From contig NZ_KK211277.1 of assembly GCF_000621445.1 (NCBI RefSeq), positions 288,370-352,369 of the forward strand: 64,000 nt of DNA. Direction: 5' to 3'. A program made the translations under genes and the position numbers. The DNA is from Alkalihalobacillus bogoriensis ATCC BAA-922 (GTDB taxonomy: Bacteria; Bacillota; Bacilli; Bacillales; Bacillaceae_F). Below are positions 54,985 through 64,000 of the stretch, one piece after another; position 1 is the first letter of the stretch, and each line of letters opens with the position of its first letter. Under the pieces are notes generated by a model. It searched no databases. It was given only the letters and a program-made list of their open reading frames with translations, and was not told where the DNA came from.

Positions 54985-56265
54985 TTATCCCTCCATTATT
55001 AATAATTGCGGATCATTTAATAAACGCTTCACATGGTTTAATGCATTTTGAGCTGTCACACCATCAATTAATCTATGGTCATAGCTAATTGATAATGCTA
55101 AAACTGGAGCGACAACAATTTCTCCATTTTTAACTACAGGCTTTTCCTCAATACGACCTACACCTAAAATCATCACTTCTGGGTGGTTAATGATCGGTGT
55201 GAACCATTGACCTCTAGCTGAACCTAAGTTGGAAATCGTACAACTTCCACCTTTCATTTCAGCTGGGCTTAGTTTGCCATCACGAGCTTTTACAGCTAAT
55301 TCGCCAATTTCTTGAGCAATCATATAAACCGATTTACGATCAGCATCTTTTACAACTGGAACCACAAGTCCTTGCTCCGTATCTGCTGCTATTCCAATGT
55401 TAAAGTACTTTTTATAGACGATTTCTTCATTTACATCATCAATTGAAGCATTCAATGCTGGATATTCTCGTAATGCACTTGTTAGAGCTTTAACGACATA
55501 AGGTAAATAAGTTAACTTAATTCCTTTTTGTGCTGCTGCCTCTTTATATTGTTTACGGTGCGCAACAAGAGCTGTCACATCAACTTCATCCATATGAGTT
55601 ACATGTGGAGCTGTATGTTTCGAGTTAACCATCGCATTTGCAATCGCTTTGCGGATTCCTTTTAATGGAACACGTTCTTCAAGTTCCCCTTGAGGAATCG
55701 CTTGTGGAGTTGCTTTACTTGAAGATGCTGCTTGTTTTGGTTGCTCTGTTGCTGCAGCAGCTGGTTGATCTTCTTGTCCACCGCCACTAATAAAGTTATC
55801 AATATCTTCTTTTGTAATACGGCCATTCTTCGCCGTTCCCGTTACATTTTTAATATTAATCCCTTTTTCACGAGCATATTTACGCACAGAAGGCATCGCG
55901 ATGACACGTGTATCATCATCTTCATTATCTGACGATTTTTGCTCTGTTTGAGCTGGTGCTGTTGCTTTTTCTTCTTGCTTTGGTTGTTCTTCAGCAGGTG
56001 TTTCTTCTGTTGCTTCAGATTCAAACCCAGGTGCATCAATCGTAACGAGAACGTCTCCAACCGTAGATACGGTTCCTTCTTCTACTTTTACTTCAAGCAC
56101 TTTTCCATCTACAGGAGAAGGAATTTCTACGACCGCTTTATCATTTTGAACTTCGAGTAAAATATCATCTTCTTTAACTTCATCACCAGCTTTGACAAAC
56201 CATTTCACGATTTCGCCTTCGTGAATACCTTCACCAATGTCTGGAAGTTTAAATTCATATGGCAC
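54985..56265 (-). CDS. pdhC: pyruvate dehydrogenase E2, dihydrolipoyl acetyltransferase
   Basis: A 426-residue core of the PDH complex. One lipoyl domain (1-77) with lipoyl Lys43 in NDKAVVE, an Ala/Pro/Gln/Glu-rich linker, an E1/E3-binding domain (about 120-160), a second flexible linker and a catalytic domain (about 195-426) ending with [12 protein letters not shown] start behind AAAGGAGGC. Confidence 0.97.
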   Translation of the reverse strand: MPYEFKLPDIGEGIHEGEIVKWFVKAGDEVKEDDILLEVQNDKAVVEIPSPVDGKVLEVKVEEGTVSTVGDVLVTIDAPGFESEATEETPAEEQPKQEEKATAPAQTEQKSSDNEDDDTRVIAMPSVRKYAREKGINIKNVTGTAKNGRITKEDIDNFISGGGQEDQPAAAATEQPKQAASSSKATPQAIPQGELEERVPLKGIRKAIANAMVNSKHTAPHVTHMDEVDVTALVAHRKQYKEAAAQKGIKLTYLPYVVKALTSALREYPALNASIDDVNEEIVYKKYFNIGIAADTEQGLVVPVVKDADRKSVYMIAQEIGELAVKARDGKLSPAEMKGGSCTISNLGSARGQWFTPIINHPEVMILGVGRIEEKPVVKNGEIVVAPVLALSISYDHRLIDGVTAQNALNHVKRLLNDPQLLIMEG

Positions 56266-56290
56266 GTTAAAAGCCTCCTTTATATTTTTA

Positions 56291-57268
56291 TTAGAAGTTT
56301 ACTATATATTTCGCTTTTTCTACGATATCTTTGAAATCAGGAAGCCACACATCTTCAGCTGCAGCAAATGGGAACACAGTATCCGGAGCAGCTACTCGTA
56401 AAATCGGAGCTTCTAAGTGTAAAATTGCACGTTCTGCTACTTCTGCAACGATATTTGCACCAATTCCCGCTTGTTTTTGTGCTTCTTGGACAACCATCGC
56501 ACGGTTCGTTTTTTCAACTGAAGATATAATCGTATCAATATCTATCGGGCTAATCGTCATTAAGTCGATAACTTCCGCATCAATTCCTTCTTTTTCAAGT
56601 TCTTCTGCTGCTTTTAGTGAAGAATGAACCATTGCACCGTATGTAATGATTGTAATGTCTTTTCCTTCACGTTTAATATCAGCTTTACCTAATGGGATTG
56701 TATATTCACCTTCAGGAACTTCTCCTCTAAATGAACGATAAAGCTTCATATGCTCTAAATACACAACAGGGTCGTTATCACGAATCGCTGAAATTAACAG
56801 CCCTTTTGCATCATATGGAGTTGCAGGAATAACAACTTTTAAACCAGGTGTTTGAGCAACAAGACCTTCTAAATTATCCGCATGAAGTTCAGGAGTTTTA
56901 ACGCCACCACCAAAAGGAGAACGAACAGTAATTGGCGAATGATACTTTCCACCAGAACGGTAACGCATACGTGCCATTTGAGCTGCTACTGAATCAAACA
57001 CTTCAAAAACAAACCCAAAAAATTGAATTTCCATAACTGGACGAAAACCCGTTAAGCCTAAACCGATAGCTAATCCTCCAATTCCAGATTCAGCTAGCGG
57101 TGTATCAAATACACGCTCTTCACCAAATTCTTTTTGAAGGCCTTCCGTAGCACGGAATACACCGCCATTAAGACCTACATCTTCACCAAAAACAAGAACA
57201 TCTTCATTTGTTTTAAGCTCATTCCGCATTGCATCGGTAATGGCTTGAATCATTGTCATTTGCGCCAT
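56291..57268 (-). CDS. pdhB: pyruvate dehydrogenase E1 beta
   Basis: A 325-residue transketolase-like subunit that forms the TPP site with E1 alpha. Signature segments [34 protein letters not shown] and the C-terminal [25 protein letters not shown] site before the ATG. Directly follows pdhA. Confidence 0.97.
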   Translation of the reverse strand: MAQMTMIQAITDAMRNELKTNEDVLVFGEDVGLNGGVFRATEGLQKEFGEERVFDTPLAESGIGGLAIGLGLTGFRPVMEIQFFGFVFEVFDSVAAQMARMRYRSGGKYHSPITVRSPFGGGVKTPELHADNLEGLVAQTPGLKVVIPATPYDAKGLLISAIRDNDPVVYLEHMKLYRSFRGEVPEGEYTIPLGKADIKREGKDITIITYGAMVHSSLKAAEELEKEGIDAEVIDLMTISPIDIDTIISSVEKTNRAMVVQEAQKQAGIGANIVAEVAERAILHLEAPILRVAAPDTVFPFAAAEDVWLPDFKDIVEKAKYIVNF

Positions 57269-57271
57269 CGT

Positions 57272-58814
<1,543 letters not shown>

Positions 58815-58856
58815 AAAAAAGCCAGCTAAAATTTTTCGTTTAGCTGGCTTTTTTTA
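58815..58856 (-). terminator. ykyA terminator
   Basis: AAAAAAGCCAGCTAAA pairs with TTTAGCTGGCTTTTTT; strong T run. It may also act on the + strand. Confidence 0.9.
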
Positions 58857-59513
58857 CTCATACTCAACATTTAGTTCTGCTTTTTCATAAAATTCACGTT
58901 TTTGCTCATTGTATTGCTCTGTATATTCGTTAAATTCATCTTTTAATGTGACGACAATCTCATATGATGCATTTATTTTATCGATTTGTTCCTGCAATTC
59001 ATCAATATCGGCATCTTCTCGTTTTAGCATCTCATATAATTCACGGTCAAGATTCAGTGCTTTATCATATTCAGTAAAAAGAGCTTGATAAGAATTATAA
59101 CGATTTTCCATAATTGTTAATAATCCTTGAGCACTTTCTTTTACATTGTCATCTTCTAGCTTTTCAATATGCTCTTCAATTTTTAAGAACTCTTCATATC
59201 CTGCTTCAATACTTTCTTTTTCAATGTTCATCATTTCTTGCCGCTCATCTACAATCAAAATCGCTTGATCAGAAAGAGCAATAATATCATCTAACTCACT
59301 AATGCCTAATTCAATAATTTGCTCATAAATTTCATGTTCCTTCTGCTCTGCTTCTACTAATGGTTTTTGCTGACTTTCAAAACCTGCTTCAAGTGCGACT
59401 GCTTCTTCTAAATGATCGTACATCGTCTCAGCAGGATTAGCACCACAAGCTGCCATAACGAAACTTATACTCAATAATAAGCTAAAGAGGAATAGCTTTT
59501 TCCCTTTTCTCAC
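58854..59513 (-). CDS. ykyA: YkyA, putative cell-wall binding lipoprotein
   Basis: A 219-residue lipoprotein from a GTG at 59513, 7 bp from AGGAGG; the ATG at 59519 abuts the site. Lipobox MAAC (Cys23). The mature part is almost wholly helical and Glu/Lys-rich with long heptad patterns, the YkyA coiled-coil type. Same neighbour (pdhA) as in B. subtilis. Confidence 0.87.
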   Translation of the reverse strand: MRKGKKLFLFSLLLSISFVMAACGANPAETMYDHLEEAVALEAGFESQQKPLVEAEQKEHEIYEQIIELGISELDDIIALSDQAILIVDERQEMMNIEKESIEAGYEEFLKIEEHIEKLEDDNVKESAQGLLTIMENRYNSYQALFTEYDKALNLDRELYEMLKREDADIDELQEQIDKINASYEIVVTLKDEFNEYTEQYNEQKREFYEKAELNVEYE

Positions 59514-59789
59514 GTTCATACCTCCTAGATTCTCCCTCACATTATGTATAGTAAAACACTAAACGATATTTAAGAACTTGACAATAGTTATTTTTAAAAT
59601 AAGCTTGTACATTACCATATATATTTTCATAATAAAAAGAATAGTACTTGAAATTTATAGAGAACAATTAAGTTTTTCATTTTTTTTTTTAAAACTAGGC
59701 ATCCATCCAACCACTATTTCCCTGGATGCATAGAGTATTAATGTATCGCGCAACAAAAGCGATGAAACATTAAAGGAGGTCATAAGATT

Positions 59790-59969
59790 ATGTACGGATA
59801 TGGATTTGCTCAAACAGGATGCTACGACCCTTGTGGATATGGATATGGTGCACCAACTTTTGCTGCTCCAGCTGCTGCACCAGTTGCAGGTCGCGGAAGA
59901 GGCTTCGCTTTAATCGTAGTACTCTTCATCTTATTAATCATTGTTGGAGCTTCTCGTTTCGGAGCATAA
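59790..59969 (+). CDS. YjcZ-type small sporulation peptide
   Basis: A 59-residue peptide with a Gly/Tyr/Ala-rich N-terminus ([20 protein letters not shown]), then a single membrane helix [16 protein letters not shown] and a short end. This is the YjcZ family layout of small spore-associated membrane peptides. AAAGGAGGTC site before the ATG. Two terminators follow. Confidence 0.82.
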   Translation: MYGYGFAQTGCYDPCGYGYGAPTFAAPAAAPVAGRGRGFALIVVLFILLIIVGASRFGA

Positions 59970-59981
59970 GTCACGTATTGA

Positions 59982-60013
59982 CGTCCAGCTTATATGCTGG
60001 ACGCCTTCCTTTT
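59982..60013 (+). terminator. terminator after the YjcZ-type gene
   Basis: CGTCCAGC/GCTGGACG (59982-59989 with 59996-60003), then CCTTCCTTTTA. Confidence 0.75.
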
Positions 60014-60034
60014 ATCATATAATTTAAAATATAT

Positions 60035-60066
60035 AAAACGGGAGTGAAAGCTCCCGTTTTTTCTAT
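60035..60066 (+). terminator. second terminator downstream
   Basis: AAAACGGGAG/CTCCCGTTTT, 6-nt loop, followed by TTCTAT. Confidence 0.85.
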
Positions 60067-60074
60067 ACCTTTTT

Positions 60075-60103
60075 TTGTTATACTTAGTTATACTAGTTAT
60101 GAT
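60075..60103 (+). promoter_or_regulatory. candidate sigma-A promoter for def
   Basis: TTGTTA (60075-60080), 17-bp spacer, TATGAT (60098-60103), 37 bp before the def start. Confidence 0.45.
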
Positions 60104-60140
60104 AATAGATAAGTGCAGCTGTGCTAAGGAGTGAAACATT

Positions 60141-60686
60141 ATGTTAACGATGAAAGATATTGTCCGTGAAGGTCATCCTGTCCTAAGGAAGATTGCTAAA
60201 GAAGTACCTCTTCCCGCTTTAGACGAAGATAAACAAATCGCTAAAAAAATGATTGAATTTGTGATAAATAGCCAGAATCCTGAAATTGCTGACAAATATG
60301 GGCTACGCCCAGGAATTGGACTAGCTGCTCCACAAATTGGAATTAGCAAACGAATAATTGCTGTTCATGTTCCAGATGAAAGAGAGGATTTGATAAGTGC
60401 TGTTATTTTCAATCCCAAAATCGTAAGTCATTCAGTGGAAGAAACGCATCTTGAAAATGGTGAGGGATGTTTATCTGTTGATAGAGAAGTACCTGGCCTT
60501 GTACCTCGTTATGCACGAATTACTGTGAAAGGGACAACTCTAGAAGGGCAAGATATTTCATGGAGATTAAAAGGCCTTCCAGCCATTGTGTTCCAACACG
60601 AAATTGACCACTTGAATGGCATTATGTTTTATGACCGAATTCAAGGATTAGAAGATAAATTCAAGAAAGAACTTCCAAATATGTAA
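60141..60686 (+). CDS. def: peptide deformylase
   Basis: A 181-residue metal-dependent enzyme that removes N-formyl from nascent proteins. Motif 1 [10 protein letters not shown] (58-67), motif 2 EGCLSV with Cys110, motif 3 HEIDH with His153 and His157. It corresponds in place to B. subtilis defB (ykrB). Convergent with ykrA. Confidence 0.96.
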   Translation: MLTMKDIVREGHPVLRKIAKEVPLPALDEDKQIAKKMIEFVINSQNPEIADKYGLRPGIGLAAPQIGISKRIIAVHVPDEREDLISAVIFNPKIVSHSVEETHLENGEGCLSVDREVPGLVPRYARITVKGTTLEGQDISWRLKGLPAIVFQHEIDHLNGIMFYDRIQGLEDKFKKELPNM

Positions 60687-60691
60687 TTAAG

Positions 60692-60735
60692 AGATCCAAA
60701 GGTAAAAAATATATCCTTTGGATCTTTCTTTTTTG
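60692..60735 (+). terminator. def terminator
   Basis: AGATCCAAAGG/CCTTTGGATCT, then TTCTTTTTT. Confidence 0.85.
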
Positions 60736-60737
60736 TC

Positions 60738-61505
60738 TTAAATTAAACCAAAATGCTGAAGACCATGATGAATTCCATCTTCATCAACTGATTTTGTAAT
60801 GTAATTAGCGATGGCCTTCACTTCGTCACAACCATTTCCCATTGCTACACCTGTCCCTACATATTGTAACATTTCAAGGTCATTAAGAGCATCGCCAAAC
60901 GCATATGCATTCTCTTTAGATATACCTAATTTTTCCAACAAAACTTCAACGCCTTTAGCTTTTGACCCTCCACTCGGGATGACATCTATGGAGTAACGAT
61001 GCCAACGAATATAATCAAAATCCTGATGGTTTGTCACGTAATGACTTTCATCTTCACAAAAAAGCAATGCTTGATATACTTCTTCTGTTCGAAAGAAATC
61101 TGGATTATATTTTGGTTCAATGATTTTCAATTCGCCAATACTTTTATTTATATATGGATGATCTTTGTTGTTAGAATAATGATGGTTATGGTGGACATAA
61201 ACAAGCGGATGATTAAAGTTGTTTGCTTCTTCTTCTAATTGTTGTAATTTAACTTGTTCTAATGCTCTTTTATAAACAACCTCTCCATTAAAAACAACAT
61301 AAGAACCATTAATGGAGACATACGACGAAACATTTAATTCATTACGTAATTCTTCAAACATAAATGGAGCCCTTCCTGTCGCAATAACTACATCTACTCC
61401 ATTTGATTTTAATTTTTCAATGGCTTGTACTGTCGTTTTTGGTATTTCTTTTTGGTCATTATACAGCGTCCCATCAATATCAAAAAACACAATTTTCTTC
61501 TCCAT
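60738..61505 (-). CDS. ykrA: Cof-type HAD phosphatase YkrA
   Basis: A 255-residue HAD hydrolase of the Cof subfamily. Motif I FFDIDGTLY near residues 6-14, motif II ATGR, and the C-terminal KG...FGDALNDLEML motif III/IV. It probably acts on sugar phosphates or phosphorylated metabolites. GGAGTGGAG site before the ATG. Confidence 0.9.
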   Translation of the reverse strand: MEKKIVFFDIDGTLYNDQKEIPKTTVQAIEKLKSNGVDVVIATGRAPFMFEELRNELNVSSYVSINGSYVVFNGEVVYKRALEQVKLQQLEEEANNFNHPLVYVHHNHHYSNNKDHPYINKSIGELKIIEPKYNPDFFRTEEVYQALLFCEDESHYVTNHQDFDYIRWHRYSIDVIPSGGSKAKGVEVLLEKLGISKENAYAFGDALNDLEMLQYVGTGVAMGNGCDEVKAIANYITKSVDEDGIHHGLQHFGLI

Positions 61506-61562
61506 CATTCTCCACTCCTTTTCTCCTTAGAGCCTTTTTTTATTTATGACTCCTCTATAAGT

Positions 61563-61688
61563 ATGACGGATTCGTTCAAGAATGAAAAGCAAAACAGCCA
61601 AGATTTACCTTGCACACAATCGAAAGTTTTACAAATACTAAAGAAAAACAAAGGAGAATTTATGAAAGGAGACAAGAAGGATGCTTAA
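61563..61688 (+). CDS. possible small ORF upstream of rpoY
   Basis: 41 codons, MTDSFKNEKQNSQ... with a Lys-rich SKVLQILKKNKGEF segment. No good ribosome-binding site before the ATG. It overlaps the next small frame by 8 bp. Weak evidence; could be chance. Confidence 0.2.
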   Translation: MTDSFKNEKQNSQDLPCTQSKVLQILKKNKGEFMKGDKKDA

Positions 61689-61761
61689 AAAGTGGAGAAA
61701 AAAATTACTTGAACGTTGCAGGGACCTTCTTCCCAAAAAACGGTTTGTAGAATCTCCTTAA
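61681..61761 (+). CDS. possible 26-residue basic peptide upstream of rpoY
   Basis: MLKKWRKKLLERCRDLLPKK... from an ATG at 61681, 9 bp after AAAGGAG. Strongly basic and amphipathic. The ribosome-binding site makes translation plausible, but length makes chance possible. Confidence 0.25.
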   Translation: MLKKWRKKLLERCRDLLPKKRFVESP

Positions 61762-61867
61762 AACGTGAATAGAACAAGATAAAATTGTTAAGAAAAATAA
61801 AAACATGAAAAACAATCCAATTTCCTATATAATTGAGGAAACTATATTTGCTTTAAGGAGAGGTCAT

Positions 61868-62077
61868 ATGATTTTCAAAGTTTATTTTCAAGATAATTTC
61901 CATCAAGTTCCTGTTCGTGAAAACACAAAAACGATTTACATTGAAGGTGAATCAGAAGAAGACGTACGGTATAAATTAAAAGATCGGGATTATAATATTG
62001 AGTTTGTTACACCCATTTCAGGTGCATTTTTAGAGTATGAACAACAAAATCCAGATTTCACAGTGGAGAAGATATAA
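61868..62077 (+). CDS. rpoY: RNA polymerase epsilon subunit
   Basis: A 69-residue small RNA polymerase subunit (YkzG). Begins MIFKVYFQDNFHQVPVREN with the TKTIYIEGESEEDVRYKL middle. The ATG at 61868 follows AAGGAGAGG. Ends 3 bp before rnjA, the invariant rpoY-rnjA pair of Firmicutes. Confidence 0.94.
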   Translation: MIFKVYFQDNFHQVPVRENTKTIYIEGESEEDVRYKLKDRDYNIEFVTPISGAFLEYEQQNPDFTVEKI

Positions 62078-62080
62078 TTC

Positions 62081-63748
62081 ATGAAACAAATTAAAAATAA
62101 CCAAGTTTCTGTGTTTGCGCTAGGTGGGCTCGGTGAAATTGGGAAAAATACCTATGCAGTACAATTCCAAGATGAAATTATCGTTATTGATGCTGGGATA
62201 AAATTCCCAGAGGATGAATTGCTCGGAATCGATTATGTTATTCCCGACTATACGTACTTAAAGAAAAATGAAGATAAAATTAAAGGACTTTTTATCACAC
62301 ATGGTCACGAAGATCATATTGGTGGCATCCCATACTTACTTAGAGAAGTTAACATTCCGGTTTATGGTGGGAAATTAGCATTAGGATTATTAAAAGGAAA
62401 ATTAGAAGAGCATGGTCTTTTACGGAAAACGAAATTAATTGAGTTTCAAGAAGACCAAATCATCAAGTTTGCAAAAACTTCGGTCACATTTTTCAGAACG
62501 ACTCATAGCATTCCAGATGCTTATGGAATAGTTGTTAATACACCTCCTGGAAAGATCGTTCATACGGGAGACTTTAAATTTGATTTCACTCCTGTTGGAG
62601 AGCCAGCAAACTTGACAAAAATGGCGAAGATCGGTGAAGAAGGTGTACTTTGCCTTTTGTCAGACAGCACCAATAGTGAAGTTCCAGACTTTACAATGTC
62701 TGAACGACGAGTTGGCGATAGTATTGAAGGCATTTTTCGTAAAGTAGAAGGTCGAATTATTTTCGCGACTTTCGCTTCCAATATCCATCGTCTACAGCAA
62801 GTGATCGAAGCGGCAGTAAAATACGACCGAAAAGTTGCCATTTTTGGACGCAGTATGGAGTCAGCTATTACAATTGGACAAGAGTTAGGTTATATTACGG
62901 CTCCGAAAAATACATTTATTGAAGCGAACCAAATTAATAAATTACCTGATAACCAAGTAACAATTCTTTGTACTGGAAGCCAAGGCGAACCAATGGCTGC
63001 TTTATCAAGAATTGCATTTGGAACGCACCGTCAAATTCAAATTATTCCTGGTGACACAGTTGTCTTTTCATCTTCACCAATTCCAGGCAACACATTAAGT
63101 GTGAGTAAAACGATTAATCAACTTTACAAAGCAGGTGCTGATGTGATTCACGGGTCACTCAGTGATATTCATACATCTGGTCATGGTGGACAAGAAGAAC
63201 AAAAGCTTATGTTACGTTTAATGAAACCAAAGTTCTTCATGCCGATCCACGGTGAATACCGTATGTTAAAAATGCATACAAAGCTAGCAGAGGATTGCGG
63301 TGTACCTAAAGAAAATTCCTTTATTATGGACAATGGTGATATACTCGCAATGACAAGTGATGAAGCAAACTTAGCAGGGAAGATCCCATCAGGTTCTGTT
63401 TATGTTGATGGAAACGGAATTGGAGACATCGGGAACATCGTACTACGAGACCGTCGTATATTATCAGAAGAAGGACTCGTTGTTGTCGTTGTTAGTTTAA
63501 ATATGAAAGAATTTAAAGTCACGGCAGGACCTGATATTATATCAAGAGGATTTGTTTACATGAGAGAATCAGGAGACTTAATTCAAGAAGCACAAAAAAT
63601 GTTAGCTAACCATCTCGATACTATTATGGAAAGAAAAACGACACAATGGTCAGAAATAAAAAATGAAATTTCAGATACCCTTGGACCGTTTCTGTATGAA
63701 AAAACAAAACGAAAACCAATGATATTACCAATTATTATGGAAGTATAA
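62081..63748 (+). CDS. rnjA: ribonuclease J1
   Basis: A 555-residue beta-CASP metallo-beta-lactamase with 5'-3' exo- and endonuclease activity, central to mRNA decay and rRNA processing. Metal motif H74-G-H76-E-D78-H79, HTGDFKFD, the beta-CASP domain with [17 protein letters not shown] and the C-terminal dimerisation region. GGAG site overlaps the end of rpoY. SR1P, also in this window, is reported to affect this enzyme through GapA. Confidence 0.97.
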   Translation: MKQIKNNQVSVFALGGLGEIGKNTYAVQFQDEIIVIDAGIKFPEDELLGIDYVIPDYTYLKKNEDKIKGLFITHGHEDHIGGIPYLLREVNIPVYGGKLALGLLKGKLEEHGLLRKTKLIEFQEDQIIKFAKTSVTFFRTTHSIPDAYGIVVNTPPGKIVHTGDFKFDFTPVGEPANLTKMAKIGEEGVLCLLSDSTNSEVPDFTMSERRVGDSIEGIFRKVEGRIIFATFASNIHRLQQVIEAAVKYDRKVAIFGRSMESAITIGQELGYITAPKNTFIEANQINKLPDNQVTILCTGSQGEPMAALSRIAFGTHRQIQIIPGDTVVFSSSPIPGNTLSVSKTINQLYKAGADVIHGSLSDIHTSGHGGQEEQKLMLRLMKPKFFMPIHGEYRMLKMHTKLAEDCGVPKENSFIMDNGDILAMTSDEANLAGKIPSGSVYVDGNGIGDIGNIVLRDRRILSEEGLVVVVVSLNMKEFKVTAGPDIISRGFVYMRESGDLIQEAQKMLANHLDTIMERKTTQWSEIKNEISDTLGPFLYEKTKRKPMILPIIMEV

Positions 63749-63751
63749 GAA

Positions 63752-63790
63752 AAACTGAGTGAGGAACCCACCTCACTCAGTCCTTTTTTG
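63752..63790 (+). terminator. rnjA terminator
   Basis: ACTGAGTGAGG/CCTCACTCAGT with a 6-nt loop, then CCTTTTTTG. Confidence 0.9.
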
Positions 63791-63812
63791 TTTTCTGCAA
63801 ATCTGAAAGCCT

Positions 63813-63977
63813 CTACTCTACTCCATGTACCCCTTTATAATACTCCGGATACATTTCTCCTTCACAAGTTTCACAGGAAAACATTGTTGGTGTCATCAGA
63901 TCGTCACCATCCATTAAATCAAAAGGTATCTTTTCCTTTTCATGACACACTAAACAAACATAGCTGATAGAAGCCTT
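63813..63977 (-). CDS. small double-CxxC protein, start unclear
   Basis: Leftward open frame ending at 63813. It encodes VCLVCHEKEKIPFDLMDG followed by SCETCEGEMYPEYY, two CxxC pairs that predict a zinc ribbon. The frame is closed upstream by TAG at 63978-63980, and no ATG, GTG or TTG precedes the first CxxC; the first usable codon is a GTG at 63950, inside that pair. A non-standard start (ATC at 63968, after AGAAGG), a sequencing error or a degraded gene are all possible. Confidence 0.5.
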   Translation of the reverse strand, partial: KASISYVCLVCHEKEKIPFDLMDGDDLMTPTMFSCETCEGEMYPEYYKGVHGVE

Positions 63978-64000
63978 CTATTGGACACTTCTCTCCAGGG

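Overview
The window is an AT-rich chromosomal segment from an endospore-forming member of the Bacillaceae. Gene content and order follow the Bacillus subtilis ylbQ-ylbB, cta, pycA-yla, ykt-speA and pdh-ykyA-defB-ykrA-rpoY-rnjA blocks. Sporulation-linked families (RsfA-type YlbO, YlbJ, YtvI, YlbD, a YjcZ-type peptide) indicate a spore former. Species cannot be fixed from the sequence alone. There are no rRNA or tRNA genes, prophage, transposase genes or CRISPR arrays.

Layout. 1-17.4 kb is the ylb block: a partial DUF3397 gene, panE, ylbP, ylbO, a crotonase-family gene, rpmF-ylbN, tmcAL (ylbM), ylbL-ylbK, ylbJ, coaD-rsmD, a DUF7147-like gene, an MFS exporter, ylbG, a small Cys-tail protein, ylbF (ricF), uvsE, an ATP-grasp gene, a lipoprotein and ylbE-ylbD. 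17.5-23.8 kb holds a thioesterase, small membrane proteins, ylbC, ylbB, a YugN-like gene, a lipoprotein, an Asp23-like gene, ytvI and a GNAT gene. 23.9-30.8 kb is respiratory: a DUF420 gene, ctaF-E-D-C, then ctaB and ctaA divergent. 30.9-46 kb holds an Eis-type acetyltransferase, pycA, ylaN, glsA, ylaL, a PhoH-family gene, a PNPOx-fold gene, ylaI, ylaH, typA, ylaF, a beta-hydroxyacid dehydrogenase, suhB and a small gene. 46.2-53.5 kb holds yktB, yktA, speA, an SR1/SR1P dual-function RNA gene, DUF3055, GAF and DUF1885 genes, a polysaccharide deacetylase, an ArAE-type membrane protein and slp. 53.6-63.8 kb holds pdhDCBA (leftward), ykyA, a YjcZ-type peptide, def, ykrA, rpoY-rnjA and a partial double-CxxC protein.

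How the genes work together. The centre is central carbon and respiratory metabolism: the pyruvate dehydrogenase complex, pyruvate carboxylase, cytochrome caa3 oxidase and heme A synthesis. Around it are translation and RNA functions (RsmD, TmcAL, bL32, Def, BipA, RNase J1, RpoY, RicF) and CoA biosynthesis (PanE, CoaD).

The most interesting non-coding content is fourfold. (1) Family A is a dispersed repeat of about 95 bp with nine copies, all in one orientation and each abutting the terminator or 3' end of a leftward gene. (2) Family B is a repeat of about 205 bp with imperfect terminal inverted repeats; one copy sits inside a family A copy and is flanked by a 21-bp duplication. (3) A multi-hairpin RNA candidate lies upstream of rsmD (ylbH) and ends in a rightward terminator that has no rightward gene in front of it. 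(4) An SR1/SR1P gene has a clear promoter and a cre-like site. Two expected neighbours are missing: ftsW between ylaN and pycA, and a CtaG-type gene after ctaF.
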